This document shows, piece after piece, positions 43,965-52,491 of a DNA stretch of 64,000 nucleotides. A program made the translations under genes and the position numbers. Each line of letters begins with the position of its first letter. Position 1 is the stretch's first letter. Below the pieces are notes generated by a model. It was not told the DNA's origin and searched no databases. It saw nothing but the letters and a program-made list of their open reading frames with translations. The stretch comes from Candidatus Cloacimonadota bacterium (GTDB lineage: Bacteria; Cloacimonadota; Cloacimonadia; Cloacimonadales; Cloacimonadaceae), in assembly GCA_018433885.1 (NCBI GenBank), contig JAHDQK010000006.1, positions 1 to 64,000 on the forward strand, in the 5' to 3' direction.

Positions 43965-44306
43965 ATGAGTAAACTAAGCGAGTACATTGCCCAGATCGAA
44001 GGGAAAAACCATACCCCCGCTATCGATCCGGAAAGCATCGATATCAACGGAGCCTATGTGAGCGATATGCTAAGCGACGTGATGGGTTCCGCCAAACCAG
44101 GCCAAGCGTGGATCACGATCATGAAACATCTGAATGTGATCGCAGTAGCTTCCATGACCGGTATTCCGGCGATCATCTTTGCCAAAGGCAACACTCCGGA
44201 CGAAGCCGTATGCGACAAAGCCTTGGAAGAAGGCATATGTCTGATCAGCAGTAATCTGGATACCTTCAGATTATCCGGAATCCTGTATCGGGTGTTGCAT
44301 CCTTGA
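43965..44306 (+). CDS. DRTGG-domain protein, copy 2
   Basis: A 113-residue DRTGG-type domain: INGAYVSDMLSDVMGS, MTGIPAIIFAKGNTPD, LISSNLDTFRLSGILYR. It shares layout with copy 1 but only limited identity. ACAAGGATATAG precedes the ATG. It lies 20 bases after the sensory hydrogenase and 11 before the PHP gene. Role unknown; probably a partner in the same sensing unit. Confidence 0.82.
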   Translation: MSKLSEYIAQIEGKNHTPAIDPESIDINGAYVSDMLSDVMGSAKPGQAWITIMKHLNVIAVASMTGIPAIIFAKGNTPDEAVCDKALEEGICLISSNLDTFRLSGILYRVLHP

Positions 44307-44317
44307 AGATTTAAGCA

Positions 44318-45067
44318 ATGCGGCTTTTTAGCGCCGATTTGCACATACATAGCGTGTTGTCTCCCTGTGGAGGCCTGGAGATGAGCCCTTCTGCCCTGGT
44401 AAACAGGCTTCAAGAACTTGGCATAGAGTGGTTTGCCATTACAGATCACAACTCCATGGCAAATTGCCCAGCGTATCAGGCAGTCGCTTTAAAAGCAGGT
44501 CTGGCATTTAGCTGGGGAGTGGAAATCCAAACCATGGAAGAAATCCATCTTTTGGCATATTTCGACGATCCCGCGCAGGCTCAAGCCTTTGATCAGGAGC
44601 TTTATAACTCGCTTCTACCTTTGGCGAACGATCCGGAATTCTTTGGAGACCAAGTAATCATTGACGAAAATGAGAACATTTTGAGAGTGGAATCCAGAGC
44701 CTTGATAAATTCCTCTACTTGGGATATTGCTACCGCCGTGGATCAGGTCAAAGCCTTTGGCGGCCTTGCCATACCCGCTCATGTGGACGCGGAAGTGAAT
44801 AGCATTATCTCCCAATTGGGGTTTTTGCCGGCGTATCCGGATTTTACGATCCTAGGTATCACTGCCGGACTCAGGCTAGCAGAGTATCAGTCAATGCACC
44901 CCGAAATGGCGGGAAAGACCTTCCTGCGGGCAAGCGATGCGCATTATCTGAACGATCTCAGAAAAGATGTGTGCTGCCTGTGCGTCAAAGAGCCCAAGAT
45001 CAGCGAGATAGAACTTGCTGCTCTCAAGCTGGATGGTCGCTACATAGATACAATACATGAAAATTGA
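44318..45067 (+). CDS. PHP-domain phosphoesterase
   Basis: A 249-residue PHP protein with metal-site motifs DLHIHSVLSP (7-16), FAITDHNSM (about 39-47), IPAHVDA and ASDAHY. The family includes phosphatases and nucleases of small molecules or RNA; the substrate is unknown. The ribosome site is weak, suggesting coupling to the preceding gene. PHP genes are recurrent neighbours of such hydrogenase clusters, but no reaction in hydrogen metabolism is established. Confidence 0.87.
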   Translation: MRLFSADLHIHSVLSPCGGLEMSPSALVNRLQELGIEWFAITDHNSMANCPAYQAVALKAGLAFSWGVEIQTMEEIHLLAYFDDPAQAQAFDQELYNSLLPLANDPEFFGDQVIIDENENILRVESRALINSSTWDIATAVDQVKAFGGLAIPAHVDAEVNSIISQLGFLPAYPDFTILGITAGLRLAEYQSMHPEMAGKTFLRASDAHYLNDLRKDVCCLCVKEPKISEIELAALKLDGRYIDTIHEN

Positions 45068-45086
45068 ATATAGACAAGGAGGAGTT

Positions 45087-45569
45087 ATGGCTGCCATAGC
45101 TCAAGACAAGAACAGGCTATATGATCGCCTGGCAGAAGCAATCGAAGAGAAAAAGGATCTGCGGAACCCGCTGATCGAGATTCTCAGGATTGCACAAGAG
45201 ATTTTTGGATACCTGCCAATCGAAGTGCAGGAATTTGTAGCCGAGAAGATGAACATTCCCGCTAGCAAGATCTACGGTGTGGTAACGTTTTACAACTTCT
45301 TCTCAATGACCCCGCGCGGAAAATATACGCTTAACGTATGCACCGGAACCGCTTGCTTCGTAAAAGGCGCACCCCGTCTGATTCAGATGCTTTCCGACGA
45401 ACTACAAGTGGAGATGGGCGGAACCACCAAGGACGGTTTGTTCACAATGAGTGCCGTGCGCTGTGTAGGTGCCTGCTCCCTGGCTCCCGTTTTCGTGATC
45501 GGAGAGGACACATTCGGCAGAATCGACAGCAAGGATAAGATCAAAGCCATACTTTCCCGTTACGAGTAA
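45087..45569 (+). CDS. hydC: HydC/NuoE-like [2Fe-2S] subunit, module 1
   Basis: A 160-residue NuoE-like protein with the four [2Fe-2S] ligands: CTGTAC (Cys-x4-Cys) and CVGAC (Cys-x3-Cys), after an N-terminal helical bundle (LIEILRIAQEIFGYLP). It would relay electrons between HydB and HydA. AAGGAGG sets the start at 45087; the frame is open ten codons further into the PHP gene without support. A second NuoE-like gene occurs at 48390. Confidence 0.92.
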   Translation: MAAIAQDKNRLYDRLAEAIEEKKDLRNPLIEILRIAQEIFGYLPIEVQEFVAEKMNIPASKIYGVVTFYNFFSMTPRGKYTLNVCTGTACFVKGAPRLIQMLSDELQVEMGGTTKDGLFTMSAVRCVGACSLAPVFVIGEDTFGRIDSKDKIKAILSRYE

Positions 45570-45573
45570 GCCG

Positions 45574-46143
45574 ATGCAAGACATCTCATTGCACCTGTTG
45601 GATATCATTGAGAATTCCGTTCGTGCGGATGCCAAATGTGTCAAGGTGCGCGTGATCAATAATGTCACCAAAAATCGCTTGCGGATCATCGTCGAGGACG
45701 ATGGTGCAGGAATGGATGCGCACACCTTGCAAAAGGCCCAGGATCCTTTCTACACCTCCAAAGAAGAGAGAGTGAAGAAAGTAGGCTTGGGGATACCGCT
45801 GTTCAAACAAAATGCGGAACTCGTGGGCGGATCGTTCAAGATGGCCAGTGAACCCGGTTTTGGAACCGTACTCACAGTAGATTTCCCTCTGGATCATATC
45901 GACAGAATGCCCTTGGGCAACCTGAAAGATACTCTGTTGGGATCCATCATTGGCCATCCAGAAGTGGATTTCTTTATCCACCTTCTATATCGCGACAAAG
46001 CCAAAGAGCTCTGCTTTCATTTCGATACCAAAGCTATCCGGGAAGAACTGGGAGATATCCCGCTCACATATCCGGATGTAATCGAATATATAGACCAATC
46101 ATTATTTGAAGGAATACAAAATACAAACATGGAGGATGTCTGA
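45574..46143 (+). CDS. HATPase protein, hydrogenase-associated, copy 2
   Basis: A 189-residue protein: HATPase_c domain (about 1-110) with LLDIIENSVRADAK, VEDDGAGMD, PFYTSKEERVKKVGLGIPLFKQ and GTVLTVDFP, then an unassigned 80-residue tail. No phospho-acceptor domain is present. This kind of kinase-like protein is a frequent neighbour of HydB/HydC genes. The stop overlaps the next start by one base (TGATG), so translation is coupled. Confidence 0.87.
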   Translation: MQDISLHLLDIIENSVRADAKCVKVRVINNVTKNRLRIIVEDDGAGMDAHTLQKAQDPFYTSKEERVKKVGLGIPLFKQNAELVGGSFKMASEPGFGTVLTVDFPLDHIDRMPLGNLKDTLLGSIIGHPEVDFFIHLLYRDKAKELCFHFDTKAIREELGDIPLTYPDVIEYIDQSLFEGIQNTNMEDV

Positions 46144-46508
46144 TGAAAACACTGGCAGACCTTAAGAAAATCCGTGAAAAAGCCCAAGAAGATATGAAGC
46201 TTCGTGGCGGAAACGTGCGCATCAAGATCGTGGTGGGGATGGGAACATCCGGCATCGCGATGGGAGCCCGTGAAGTTATGAAGACCTTCTTGGAAGAGAT
46301 TGCAGCAAGAAACCTTACCGACGTTCTGGTTACCCAGACCGGCGAAAAGGGCCTTTCCTCAATGGAACCTGTGGTGGACCTCATCGAAGATGGCAAAACC
46401 AAGGTTACTTATGGAAACATGAATCCGGACAAGGTAAAAAAGGTAGTAGTCGAGCACATCGTAAATGGCAGAGTCGTCTCCGATTATGTTGTCGCGACAG
46501 GCAACTAA
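46143..46508 (+). CDS. Thioredoxin-like ferredoxin homologue without cysteines (HndB-like)
   Basis: A 121-residue protein with the thioredoxin-like [2Fe-2S] ferredoxin fold of HndB-type subunits: IKIVVGMGTSGIAMGAREVM and VTQTGEKGLSSMEPVVDL. In most relatives these two loops carry the four cluster cysteines (GTCGIA and TGCxGLC); here there is no cysteine at all. It therefore cannot bind the cluster and is likely structural or regulatory in the HydABC complex. A strong ribosome context is given by coupling to the previous gene. It is followed 15 bases later by HydB. Confidence 0.85.
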   Translation: MKTLADLKKIREKAQEDMKLRGGNVRIKIVVGMGTSGIAMGAREVMKTFLEEIAARNLTDVLVTQTGEKGLSSMEPVVDLIEDGKTKVTYGNMNPDKVKKVVVEHIVNGRVVSDYVVATGN

Positions 46509-46523
46509 GGCGGGAGGAATTAA

Positions 46524-48380
46524 ATGTCTCTGAAACGTATTGACCTTTTGATCTGTTGCGGATCCGGTTGTGTATCAGCCGGTGCGCTGAAGATCAAAGA
46601 ACGCTTTCATGAAGTGCTGAAAGAGCACAACCTCACTACAGAAGTGAACATCATCGAAACCGGTTGTATGGGTCCCTGCGACTACGGTCCTGTAATGGTG
46701 ATCTATCCCGAAGGCATTTTCTACAAGAAAGTGAGCGTGGATGATGTCGCTGAGATCGTTAGTGAGCACTTTGTGAAGGGCCGCCCGGTAAACCGCCTGA
46801 TGCTTCAGGAAGAAGAGAAAACCTTCCAAGCCCAAAAGGACGTTCCTTTCTACCAAAAACAGGTGAAAGTTGCGCTGGAGAATTGCGGTTACATCAATCC
46901 CGAAAGCTTGGATGAATATATCGCCACCGGCGGTTATGAGGCTTTGGGCACCATCCTGACCGAGATGAAACCTCAGGACGTGATCAACGTAATCAAAGAA
47001 TCCGGCTTGCGCGGACGCGGTGGCGGAGGATTCCCCACCCACATCAAATGGCAAATGGTGCACGATAATAAAGCCGATCAGAAATACATCATCTGCAACG
47101 GTGATGAAGGAGACCCCGGAGCCTTTATGGATCGCTCCCTTTTGGAAGGCGACCCACATCGCATCCTCGAGGGCATGATGATCGCCGCTTATGCTATGGG
47201 CGCAAGTAACGGCTTCTTCTATATCCGCGCGGAATATCCGCTTGCCATCAAACGCATTAAAATGGCAATCGAACAAGCAAAAGAGCTTGGATTGATGGGT
47301 AACAATGTCTTCGGTTCCGGCTTCAATTTCGATGCTGAAGTTCGCACCGGCGCGGGTGCCTTCGTGTGTGGCGAAGAAATGGCTCTGATCCACTCTATAG
47401 AAGGTATGCGCGGCAACCCCACTCCCAAGCCTCCGTATCCCGCAGTTCAAGGTCTGTGGGGAAAGCCCACCGTGGTAAACAATGTGGAAACCTTTGGTAA
47501 TATCGCCACCATTATCCGCAAAGGAGCTGCGTGGTTTGCCTCTATGGGCACCGAGAAATCCAAAGGCACCAAAGTGTTTGCCCTTACTGGTGATGTTCGA
47601 AACACCGGTCTGGTGGAAGTACCCATGGGTATCACCCTGCGCGAACTCATCTTCGACGTGGGCGGCGGCATGATCGGTGACCACAAGTTCAAGGCCGTAC
47701 AGTTGGGCGGACCCTCTGGCGGTTGCCTCACTGTGGATCATCTGGATACTTCCGTGGATTATGAAAGCCTGAAAGAACGCGGAGCCATGATGGGTTCCGG
47801 CGGCGTGATCGTGATGAACGACGAGAAGTGCATGGTAAACGTTGCCAAGTTCTTCATGGAATTCTGCGTGGAAGAATCCTGTGGAAAATGTTCACCCTGT
47901 CGCATCGGACTAAAACAGATGTTGGAAATTCTGGAACGCATCACTGATGGCAAAGGCCGTGAAGGTGATATCGAAGAACTTCAACGTCTAGGCGAATCCA
48001 TCAACAAACTCTCGCTTTGCGGATTGGGACAGACAGCTCCGAACCCTGTGCTTTCCACCATCCGCTACTTCCGCGAAGAATATGAATCCCACATTCGGGA
48101 TCACAGCTGTGCGAACAAGGTCTGCCTGGATCTTATGCACTTCAATATCGATAAAGAAAGATGCATCGGCTGCTCTCTGTGTGCCCGCAAATGCCCTACC
48201 ACTTGCATTAGCGGCTCACGCGAGGAAAAATATACGATCCATCAGATCGATTGCGTAAAATGCGGAAACTGCTTCGATGTCTGCCCTGTGAAAGCCATCG
48301 ACAAGATTCCCGGGATGCATCCTGAGATTGCAGCTAATAGAGCCCAAATCGCAAAAGCTGCTCAGCATTACGACGATTAA
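46524..48380 (+). CDS. hydB: HydB/NuoF-like flavin subunit, module 1, with N- and C-terminal ferredoxin domains
   Basis: A 618-residue subunit of an electron-bifurcating hydrogenase. Residues 1-95 are a thioredoxin-like [2Fe-2S] domain with intact ligands (ICCGSGC, ETGCMGPC). The NuoF core follows with GLRGRGGGGFP (FMN), NGDEGDPGAFMDR, the SLBB region and the [4Fe-4S] motif ESCGKCSPC. The C-terminus has two more [4Fe-4S] sites (CIGCSLCARKC and CVKCGNCFDVC). It oxidises or reduces NAD(P)H through FMN. GGGAGGAATT sets the start. Confidence 0.94.
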   Translation: MSLKRIDLLICCGSGCVSAGALKIKERFHEVLKEHNLTTEVNIIETGCMGPCDYGPVMVIYPEGIFYKKVSVDDVAEIVSEHFVKGRPVNRLMLQEEEKTFQAQKDVPFYQKQVKVALENCGYINPESLDEYIATGGYEALGTILTEMKPQDVINVIKESGLRGRGGGGFPTHIKWQMVHDNKADQKYIICNGDEGDPGAFMDRSLLEGDPHRILEGMMIAAYAMGASNGFFYIRAEYPLAIKRIKMAIEQAKELGLMGNNVFGSGFNFDAEVRTGAGAFVCGEEMALIHSIEGMRGNPTPKPPYPAVQGLWGKPTVVNNVETFGNIATIIRKGAAWFASMGTEKSKGTKVFALTGDVRNTGLVEVPMGITLRELIFDVGGGMIGDHKFKAVQLGGPSGGCLTVDHLDTSVDYESLKERGAMMGSGGVIVMNDEKCMVNVAKFFMEFCVEESCGKCSPCRIGLKQMLEILERITDGKGREGDIEELQRLGESINKLSLCGLGQTAPNPVLSTIRYFREEYESHIRDHSCANKVCLDLMHFNIDKERCIGCSLCARKCPTTCISGSREEKYTIHQIDCVKCGNCFDVCPVKAIDKIPGMHPEIAANRAQIAKAAQHYDD

Positions 48381-48389
48381 GGGGAGAAT

Positions 48390-48845
48390 ATGTACAAAGA
48401 AATCTGCGCCAAATACGCCCCCACCAAGGACAACTTGATCTACATCCTGCACGAGATTCAGGATAGCCACCCGCAACACTACATATCCAAGGACGCGGTC
48501 ACGGCGATATCCGAATACCTCAAGGTGCCGGAAAACCATATATATGGAGTGCTTACATTTTACTCCATGTATTCCACGAGTCCTCGCGGCAAAAACATCA
48601 TCCGCCTGTGCGAATCCCCACCCTGTTATATCAAGGGTAGCGAAAACATCCTGCGCAAACTGAAGACAATCCTTGGCGTTGGAGTAGGCGAGACCACCAA
48701 AGACGGCAAGTTCACACTTGAATTGTGCGCGTGTCTTGGTGTGTGTGGAAACGCTCCTGTGATGATGATCAACGAAGATGTCTATGGCGATCTCTCGGAA
48801 GAGAAAGTGGAAGACATCATCGAAAAAGTCAGAGGGAGGAGCTGA
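48390..48845 (+). CDS. HydC/NuoE-like [2Fe-2S] subunit, module 2
   Basis: A 151-residue NuoE-like protein with [2Fe-2S] ligands CESPPC (Cys-x4-Cys) and CLGVC, plus an extra cysteine in LCACLGVC. It is shorter and clearly different from the copy at 45087. GGGGAGAAT precedes the ATG. Its stop overlaps the next NuoF start by one base. A second NuoE-NuoF pair in one hydrogenase operon suggests a second NAD(P)H-reactive module. Confidence 0.92.
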   Translation: MYKEICAKYAPTKDNLIYILHEIQDSHPQHYISKDAVTAISEYLKVPENHIYGVLTFYSMYSTSPRGKNIIRLCESPPCYIKGSENILRKLKTILGVGVGETTKDGKFTLELCACLGVCGNAPVMMINEDVYGDLSEEKVEDIIEKVRGRS

Positions 48846-50407
48846 TGAAATACTATCGCTCTCACGTACTTGTCGGCATCAACGAAACATCAGTAGCTGC
48901 CGGTGTGAACAACTTCATCAAAGCTTTGCGGGCAGAACTCAGCAAAGCCGGATTGAGTGACGAGATCAACATCTTGGAAACAGGTCCTTTGGGATTCTTT
49001 GGTAAAGGCATATGCATCACTGTGTATCCGGAAAACATCAACTATGAAAACCTGAAAGAAGAGCATATACCAAACCTGGTTCAGGAACACTTCCTAAAAG
49101 GCCGCCCGGTGGTGGAACTGATGCTGGAATCCGCGGGAAGATTCAGCCCCAAACTGAACTACAACCAGCGCATAGTTTTGCGCAATTCCGGCATTATCGA
49201 TCCTGAAAGCATCGACGATTACATCGGTGCCGGTGGTTATGAGGCTTGGGAAAAAGCCCTTACCCAAATGGAACCCAAAGCTATAGTTGAAGAAGTGAAG
49301 AATTCCGGATTACGCGGTCGTGGTGGCGCAGGCTTCCCTGCCGGCGTGAAATGGAGCTTTACAGCCCCTCTTGATGCCAAACAAAAATATGTGGTGGTAA
49401 ATGCCGACGAAGGCGAGCCGGGAACCTTCAAAGACCGGTTGATCATGGAAGGCGACCCTCATCAATTGCTAGAAGGCGTGATGATCTGCGCTCGTGCCAT
49501 TGGCGCCACCAAAGCATACATCTATATTCGCGGTGAATACAAACTCTGCATTGAACGTCTGCAAAAAGCTATCGATGATTGCCGTAACTACGGTATCATC
49601 GGTACAAACATCTTCGAAACAGGTTTTGATCTGGATATCGAGATCAAGATCGGTGCCGGAGCTTATGTATGCGGAGAAGAAACTGCACTTATCGAATCTC
49701 TGGAAGGAAACCGTGGTCACCCCCGCTGGAAACCCCCGTTCCCGGGAGTCAAAGGCCTCTGGCAAGCTCCCACTGTGGTTAACAACGTGGAGACTCTGGC
49801 AAACGTTCCCTTCATCATCGCCAAAGGTGCTGATGAATACAAAAAATACGGCACTCCGGAATGCGCCGGAACCAAGGTTTATACCATCCTTGGCGACGTA
49901 GCCTACCCCGGCTTGTGCGAAGTAGATATGGGAACCACGCTTAGAACCATCATCAACGATTATGCCGGTGGCATGAAAAAAGGCTTCAAATTCAAAGCCG
50001 CTCTCGTTGGTGGCGCAGCCGGCATGATTCTTTCCGAAAAACTGCTGGATGTGAAGATGGATCTTGCCAGCCTGAACCAATACTCTGCGGTTCTGGGAAG
50101 CGGCGCGATCCTGGTGATGAACGAGCATCAGAGCATCGTGGATATGCTGTGGAGCATCCTACGCTTCTTCCGCCATGAATCCTGTGGAAAGTGCGCTCCC
50201 TGCAAAAACGGAACTCAACAGCTATATCGTTTGATCACCAAGATCAAAAAAGGCGAAGGCAGTATGGACGATGTAGAACTTATGCTAACCATCGCTGAGA
50301 CCATGCAACAGACTTCATTCTGCGCCCTGGGCCAATCCCCAATCATGGCCATTCGCAGCGCAATCGAAAACTTCCGTGATGAATTCATCGCGATAACTCA
50401 AAAATAA
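48845..50407 (+). CDS. HydB/NuoF-like flavin subunit, module 2
   Basis: A 520-residue NuoF-like subunit. The N-terminal thioredoxin-like domain (1-95) keeps the fold (VLVGINETSVAAGV, LETGPLGFFGKG) but lacks the cluster cysteines. The core has GLRGRGGAGFPAG, the complex-I-like VVNADEGEPGTFKDR, and ESCGKCAPCKNGT for a [4Fe-4S] cluster. Unlike module 1 it has no C-terminal ferredoxin domain. It starts at 48845, overlapping the NuoE stop (TGATG); the open frame 40 codons upstream is a reading of the previous gene in another frame. Confidence 0.93.
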   Translation: MKYYRSHVLVGINETSVAAGVNNFIKALRAELSKAGLSDEINILETGPLGFFGKGICITVYPENINYENLKEEHIPNLVQEHFLKGRPVVELMLESAGRFSPKLNYNQRIVLRNSGIIDPESIDDYIGAGGYEAWEKALTQMEPKAIVEEVKNSGLRGRGGAGFPAGVKWSFTAPLDAKQKYVVVNADEGEPGTFKDRLIMEGDPHQLLEGVMICARAIGATKAYIYIRGEYKLCIERLQKAIDDCRNYGIIGTNIFETGFDLDIEIKIGAGAYVCGEETALIESLEGNRGHPRWKPPFPGVKGLWQAPTVVNNVETLANVPFIIAKGADEYKKYGTPECAGTKVYTILGDVAYPGLCEVDMGTTLRTIINDYAGGMKKGFKFKAALVGGAAGMILSEKLLDVKMDLASLNQYSAVLGSGAILVMNEHQSIVDMLWSILRFFRHESCGKCAPCKNGTQQLYRLITKIKKGEGSMDDVELMLTIAETMQQTSFCALGQSPIMAIRSAIENFRDEFIAITQK

Positions 50408-50425
50408 GACAAGAGGAATAGAATT

Positions 50426-52210
50426 ATGGCTAAAAACGTCAACGTTTGGATTGATGGTCATCACCTGGAAGTTCCGGATACCATGACCATCATCGAAGCT
50501 GCGGACAAACACGGGATCTATATTCCCAGACTCTGCTACCATCCCGATCTTCCCCCAACCGCAAACTGCGGCGTATGTGTCGTAGAATTCGAAGGCAATC
50601 CCGTGCCCAAACGTGCCTGCTGCACTCCTGTAGCGGAAGGCATGAAGATTCATACAAACAGCAAAAAACTGCGTTCCTACCGCAAGACCTTGATCGAGAT
50701 GATCCTTTCCAACCACGAAGTAGTATGCCCCACCTGTACCGCAAACAACAAATGCGAGCTGCAGACCTTGGCAAACAACCTCGGTGTGGATCCGGATTCA
50801 CTGCCCAATATCTTGGTAAAGAAAGAAGCGGATTTCAGCAGCCCCTCCATCATTCGCGATCCCAACAAGTGCATCGCTTGCGGACGCTGCATCACAGTAT
50901 GTAACGAAGTGCAGACCGTTTACGCACTTACCAATAGCGATCGTGGTATCGGCAGCGAAGTTACCACCGCCTTTGGTATGGGAATGGCACAAAGCCCCTG
51001 TGTAAATTGCGGTCAATGCACAGTATATTGCCCCACTGGTGCGCTTCGTGAAAGAAGCGAGATCGACGAAGTATGGGAAGCTATACTGGACCCCGATAAA
51101 CACGTAATCGTCCAGGAAGCTCCCGCTATCCGCGTTTCACTTGGTGAAGAATTTGGCTTGCCCTTGGGCAGTATCACGGCAAAGAAGATGTATGCCGCTC
51201 TGCGTAAGATCGGATTTGATGCCATCATGGATACAAACTTCACCGCCGACCTCACCATTATGGAAGAAGGCACAGAATGCGTAGCCAGGCTCAAAGCCGG
51301 TGAAAAACGTCCGTTGATCACCTCTTGCTCTCCCGGATGGATCAAGTTCATGGAAACCTACTATCCCGATCTTGCAGATTGCGTTTCCACCGCAAAATCA
51401 CCCATGAGCATGTTTGGCGTGCTTTCCAAAACCTACTATGCCCAGGAACACGGCATTGATCCCGCCAAGATCGTCTCGGTTGCGGTAATGCCTTGCACAG
51501 CCAAGAAGTTCGAAGCCCGCCGTCCGGAACTTCGCGACAGCGGCTATCAGGATACCGACTATGTGCTTACCACTCGTGAATTCCTGCGGATGATCAAGGA
51601 AGCAGGCATCGACTTCGCCCACATCAAAGAAGAAGATGCAGACGAAGGAATGAGCTTCTACACTGGAGCGGGAACGATCTTTGGCGCAACTGGTGGTGTG
51701 ATGGAAGCGGCTATCCGCTCCGCATACACTCTGGTTACCGGTCAGGAACTGGAAGACATTGATATCGTGGGAGTACGTGGTCTGGAAGGCGTGAAAGAAG
51801 CCACCGTAAATGTACCCGGCTTCGGCGACCTCAGAGTAGCGGTAGCCCATGGCTTGGGCAATGCCCGCTATGTAATGGATAAAGTTCGTGAAGGCCTCAA
51901 AGCTACTGGCGAATCCCCTTGGCATTTTATAGAAATCATGGCTTGCCCCGGCGGTTGCGTAGGTGGTGGTGGACAGCCTTATGGCAACGACATCGCATCC
52001 CGCGCACGGCGCGGTCTTGCCCTCTACGAGGAAGATAAATCCCTACCTGTACGTAAATCTCACCACAATCCAGAAGTTACGAGAATTTACGAACGCTTCC
52101 TTGGTGCCCCGAACTCCCCGCTGGCTCACAAGCTGCTTCATACCAACTACTTCAAACGCTCGATCAGTAACGGGCAGGTTGTAGAAGAAGCTACTCACAA
52201 ACATCACTAA
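50426..52210 (+). CDS. hydA: Catalytic [FeFe] hydrogenase subunit HydA
   Basis: A 594-residue group A type catalytic subunit. Fe-S sites in order: N-terminal [2Fe-2S] (Cys37, 48, 51, 65), His97-Cys101-Cys104-Cys110 [4Fe-4S], then two ferredoxin clusters (Cys149-159 and Cys192-202). The H-cluster domain has TSCSPGW (Cys301, Ser302), MPCTAKK (Cys357) and MACPGGCVGG (Cys507, Cys511). The first motif has Ser where the textbook form has a second Cys. It makes or consumes H2 with electrons from ferredoxin and NADH. AGAGGAAT precedes the ATG. A terminator follows. Confidence 0.95.
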   Translation: MAKNVNVWIDGHHLEVPDTMTIIEAADKHGIYIPRLCYHPDLPPTANCGVCVVEFEGNPVPKRACCTPVAEGMKIHTNSKKLRSYRKTLIEMILSNHEVVCPTCTANNKCELQTLANNLGVDPDSLPNILVKKEADFSSPSIIRDPNKCIACGRCITVCNEVQTVYALTNSDRGIGSEVTTAFGMGMAQSPCVNCGQCTVYCPTGALRERSEIDEVWEAILDPDKHVIVQEAPAIRVSLGEEFGLPLGSITAKKMYAALRKIGFDAIMDTNFTADLTIMEEGTECVARLKAGEKRPLITSCSPGWIKFMETYYPDLADCVSTAKSPMSMFGVLSKTYYAQEHGIDPAKIVSVAVMPCTAKKFEARRPELRDSGYQDTDYVLTTREFLRMIKEAGIDFAHIKEEDADEGMSFYTGAGTIFGATGGVMEAAIRSAYTLVTGQELEDIDIVGVRGLEGVKEATVNVPGFGDLRVAVAHGLGNARYVMDKVREGLKATGESPWHFIEIMACPGGCVGGGGQPYGNDIASRARRGLALYEEDKSLPVRKSHHNPEVTRIYERFLGAPNSPLAHKLLHTNYFKRSISNGQVVEEATHKHH

Positions 52211-52230
52211 ACAACCCTTGATACATATAA

Positions 52231-52262
52231 ACGACCGGTAACTATGCCGGTCGTTTTCTTTT
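52231..52262 (+). terminator. Rho-independent terminator of the hydrogenase cluster
   Basis: ACGACCGG and CCGGTCGT arms with an 8-base loop, followed by TTTTCTTTT, 20 bases after the hydA stop. Confidence 0.9.
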
Positions 52263-52491
52263 CTCCACCATTTTGCAACAAACAGCCTTCCAGAAGCTGG
52301 TTTGGAACAGGATGGGCATTACATGGATCTTGATAGTAACAAACTGCATCCCGTTATGAAGAAATCACTAAGATGGTTCTCCCCCATTTACCTAAACTAT
52401 GGACAAGAAGTATTCAAGCCGTGTCGATGCAGTGCAAGCTGCAACAACACACCTTGGCAACAGCTTTGATCAATGGGGATGAACTACGGGG

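Noticed and set aside
46575-47741. 388-codon minus-strand frame inside hydB
   Set aside because: Antisense shadow of a clearly conserved NuoF-like gene; its composition is histidine/alanine-rich as expected for a shadow.
52323-52465. 47-residue plus-strand reading frame after the hydrogenase operon
   Set aside because: Starts MDLDSNKLHP and has three cysteines, but the ribosome site is poor and it lies after a strong terminator; too weak to call.
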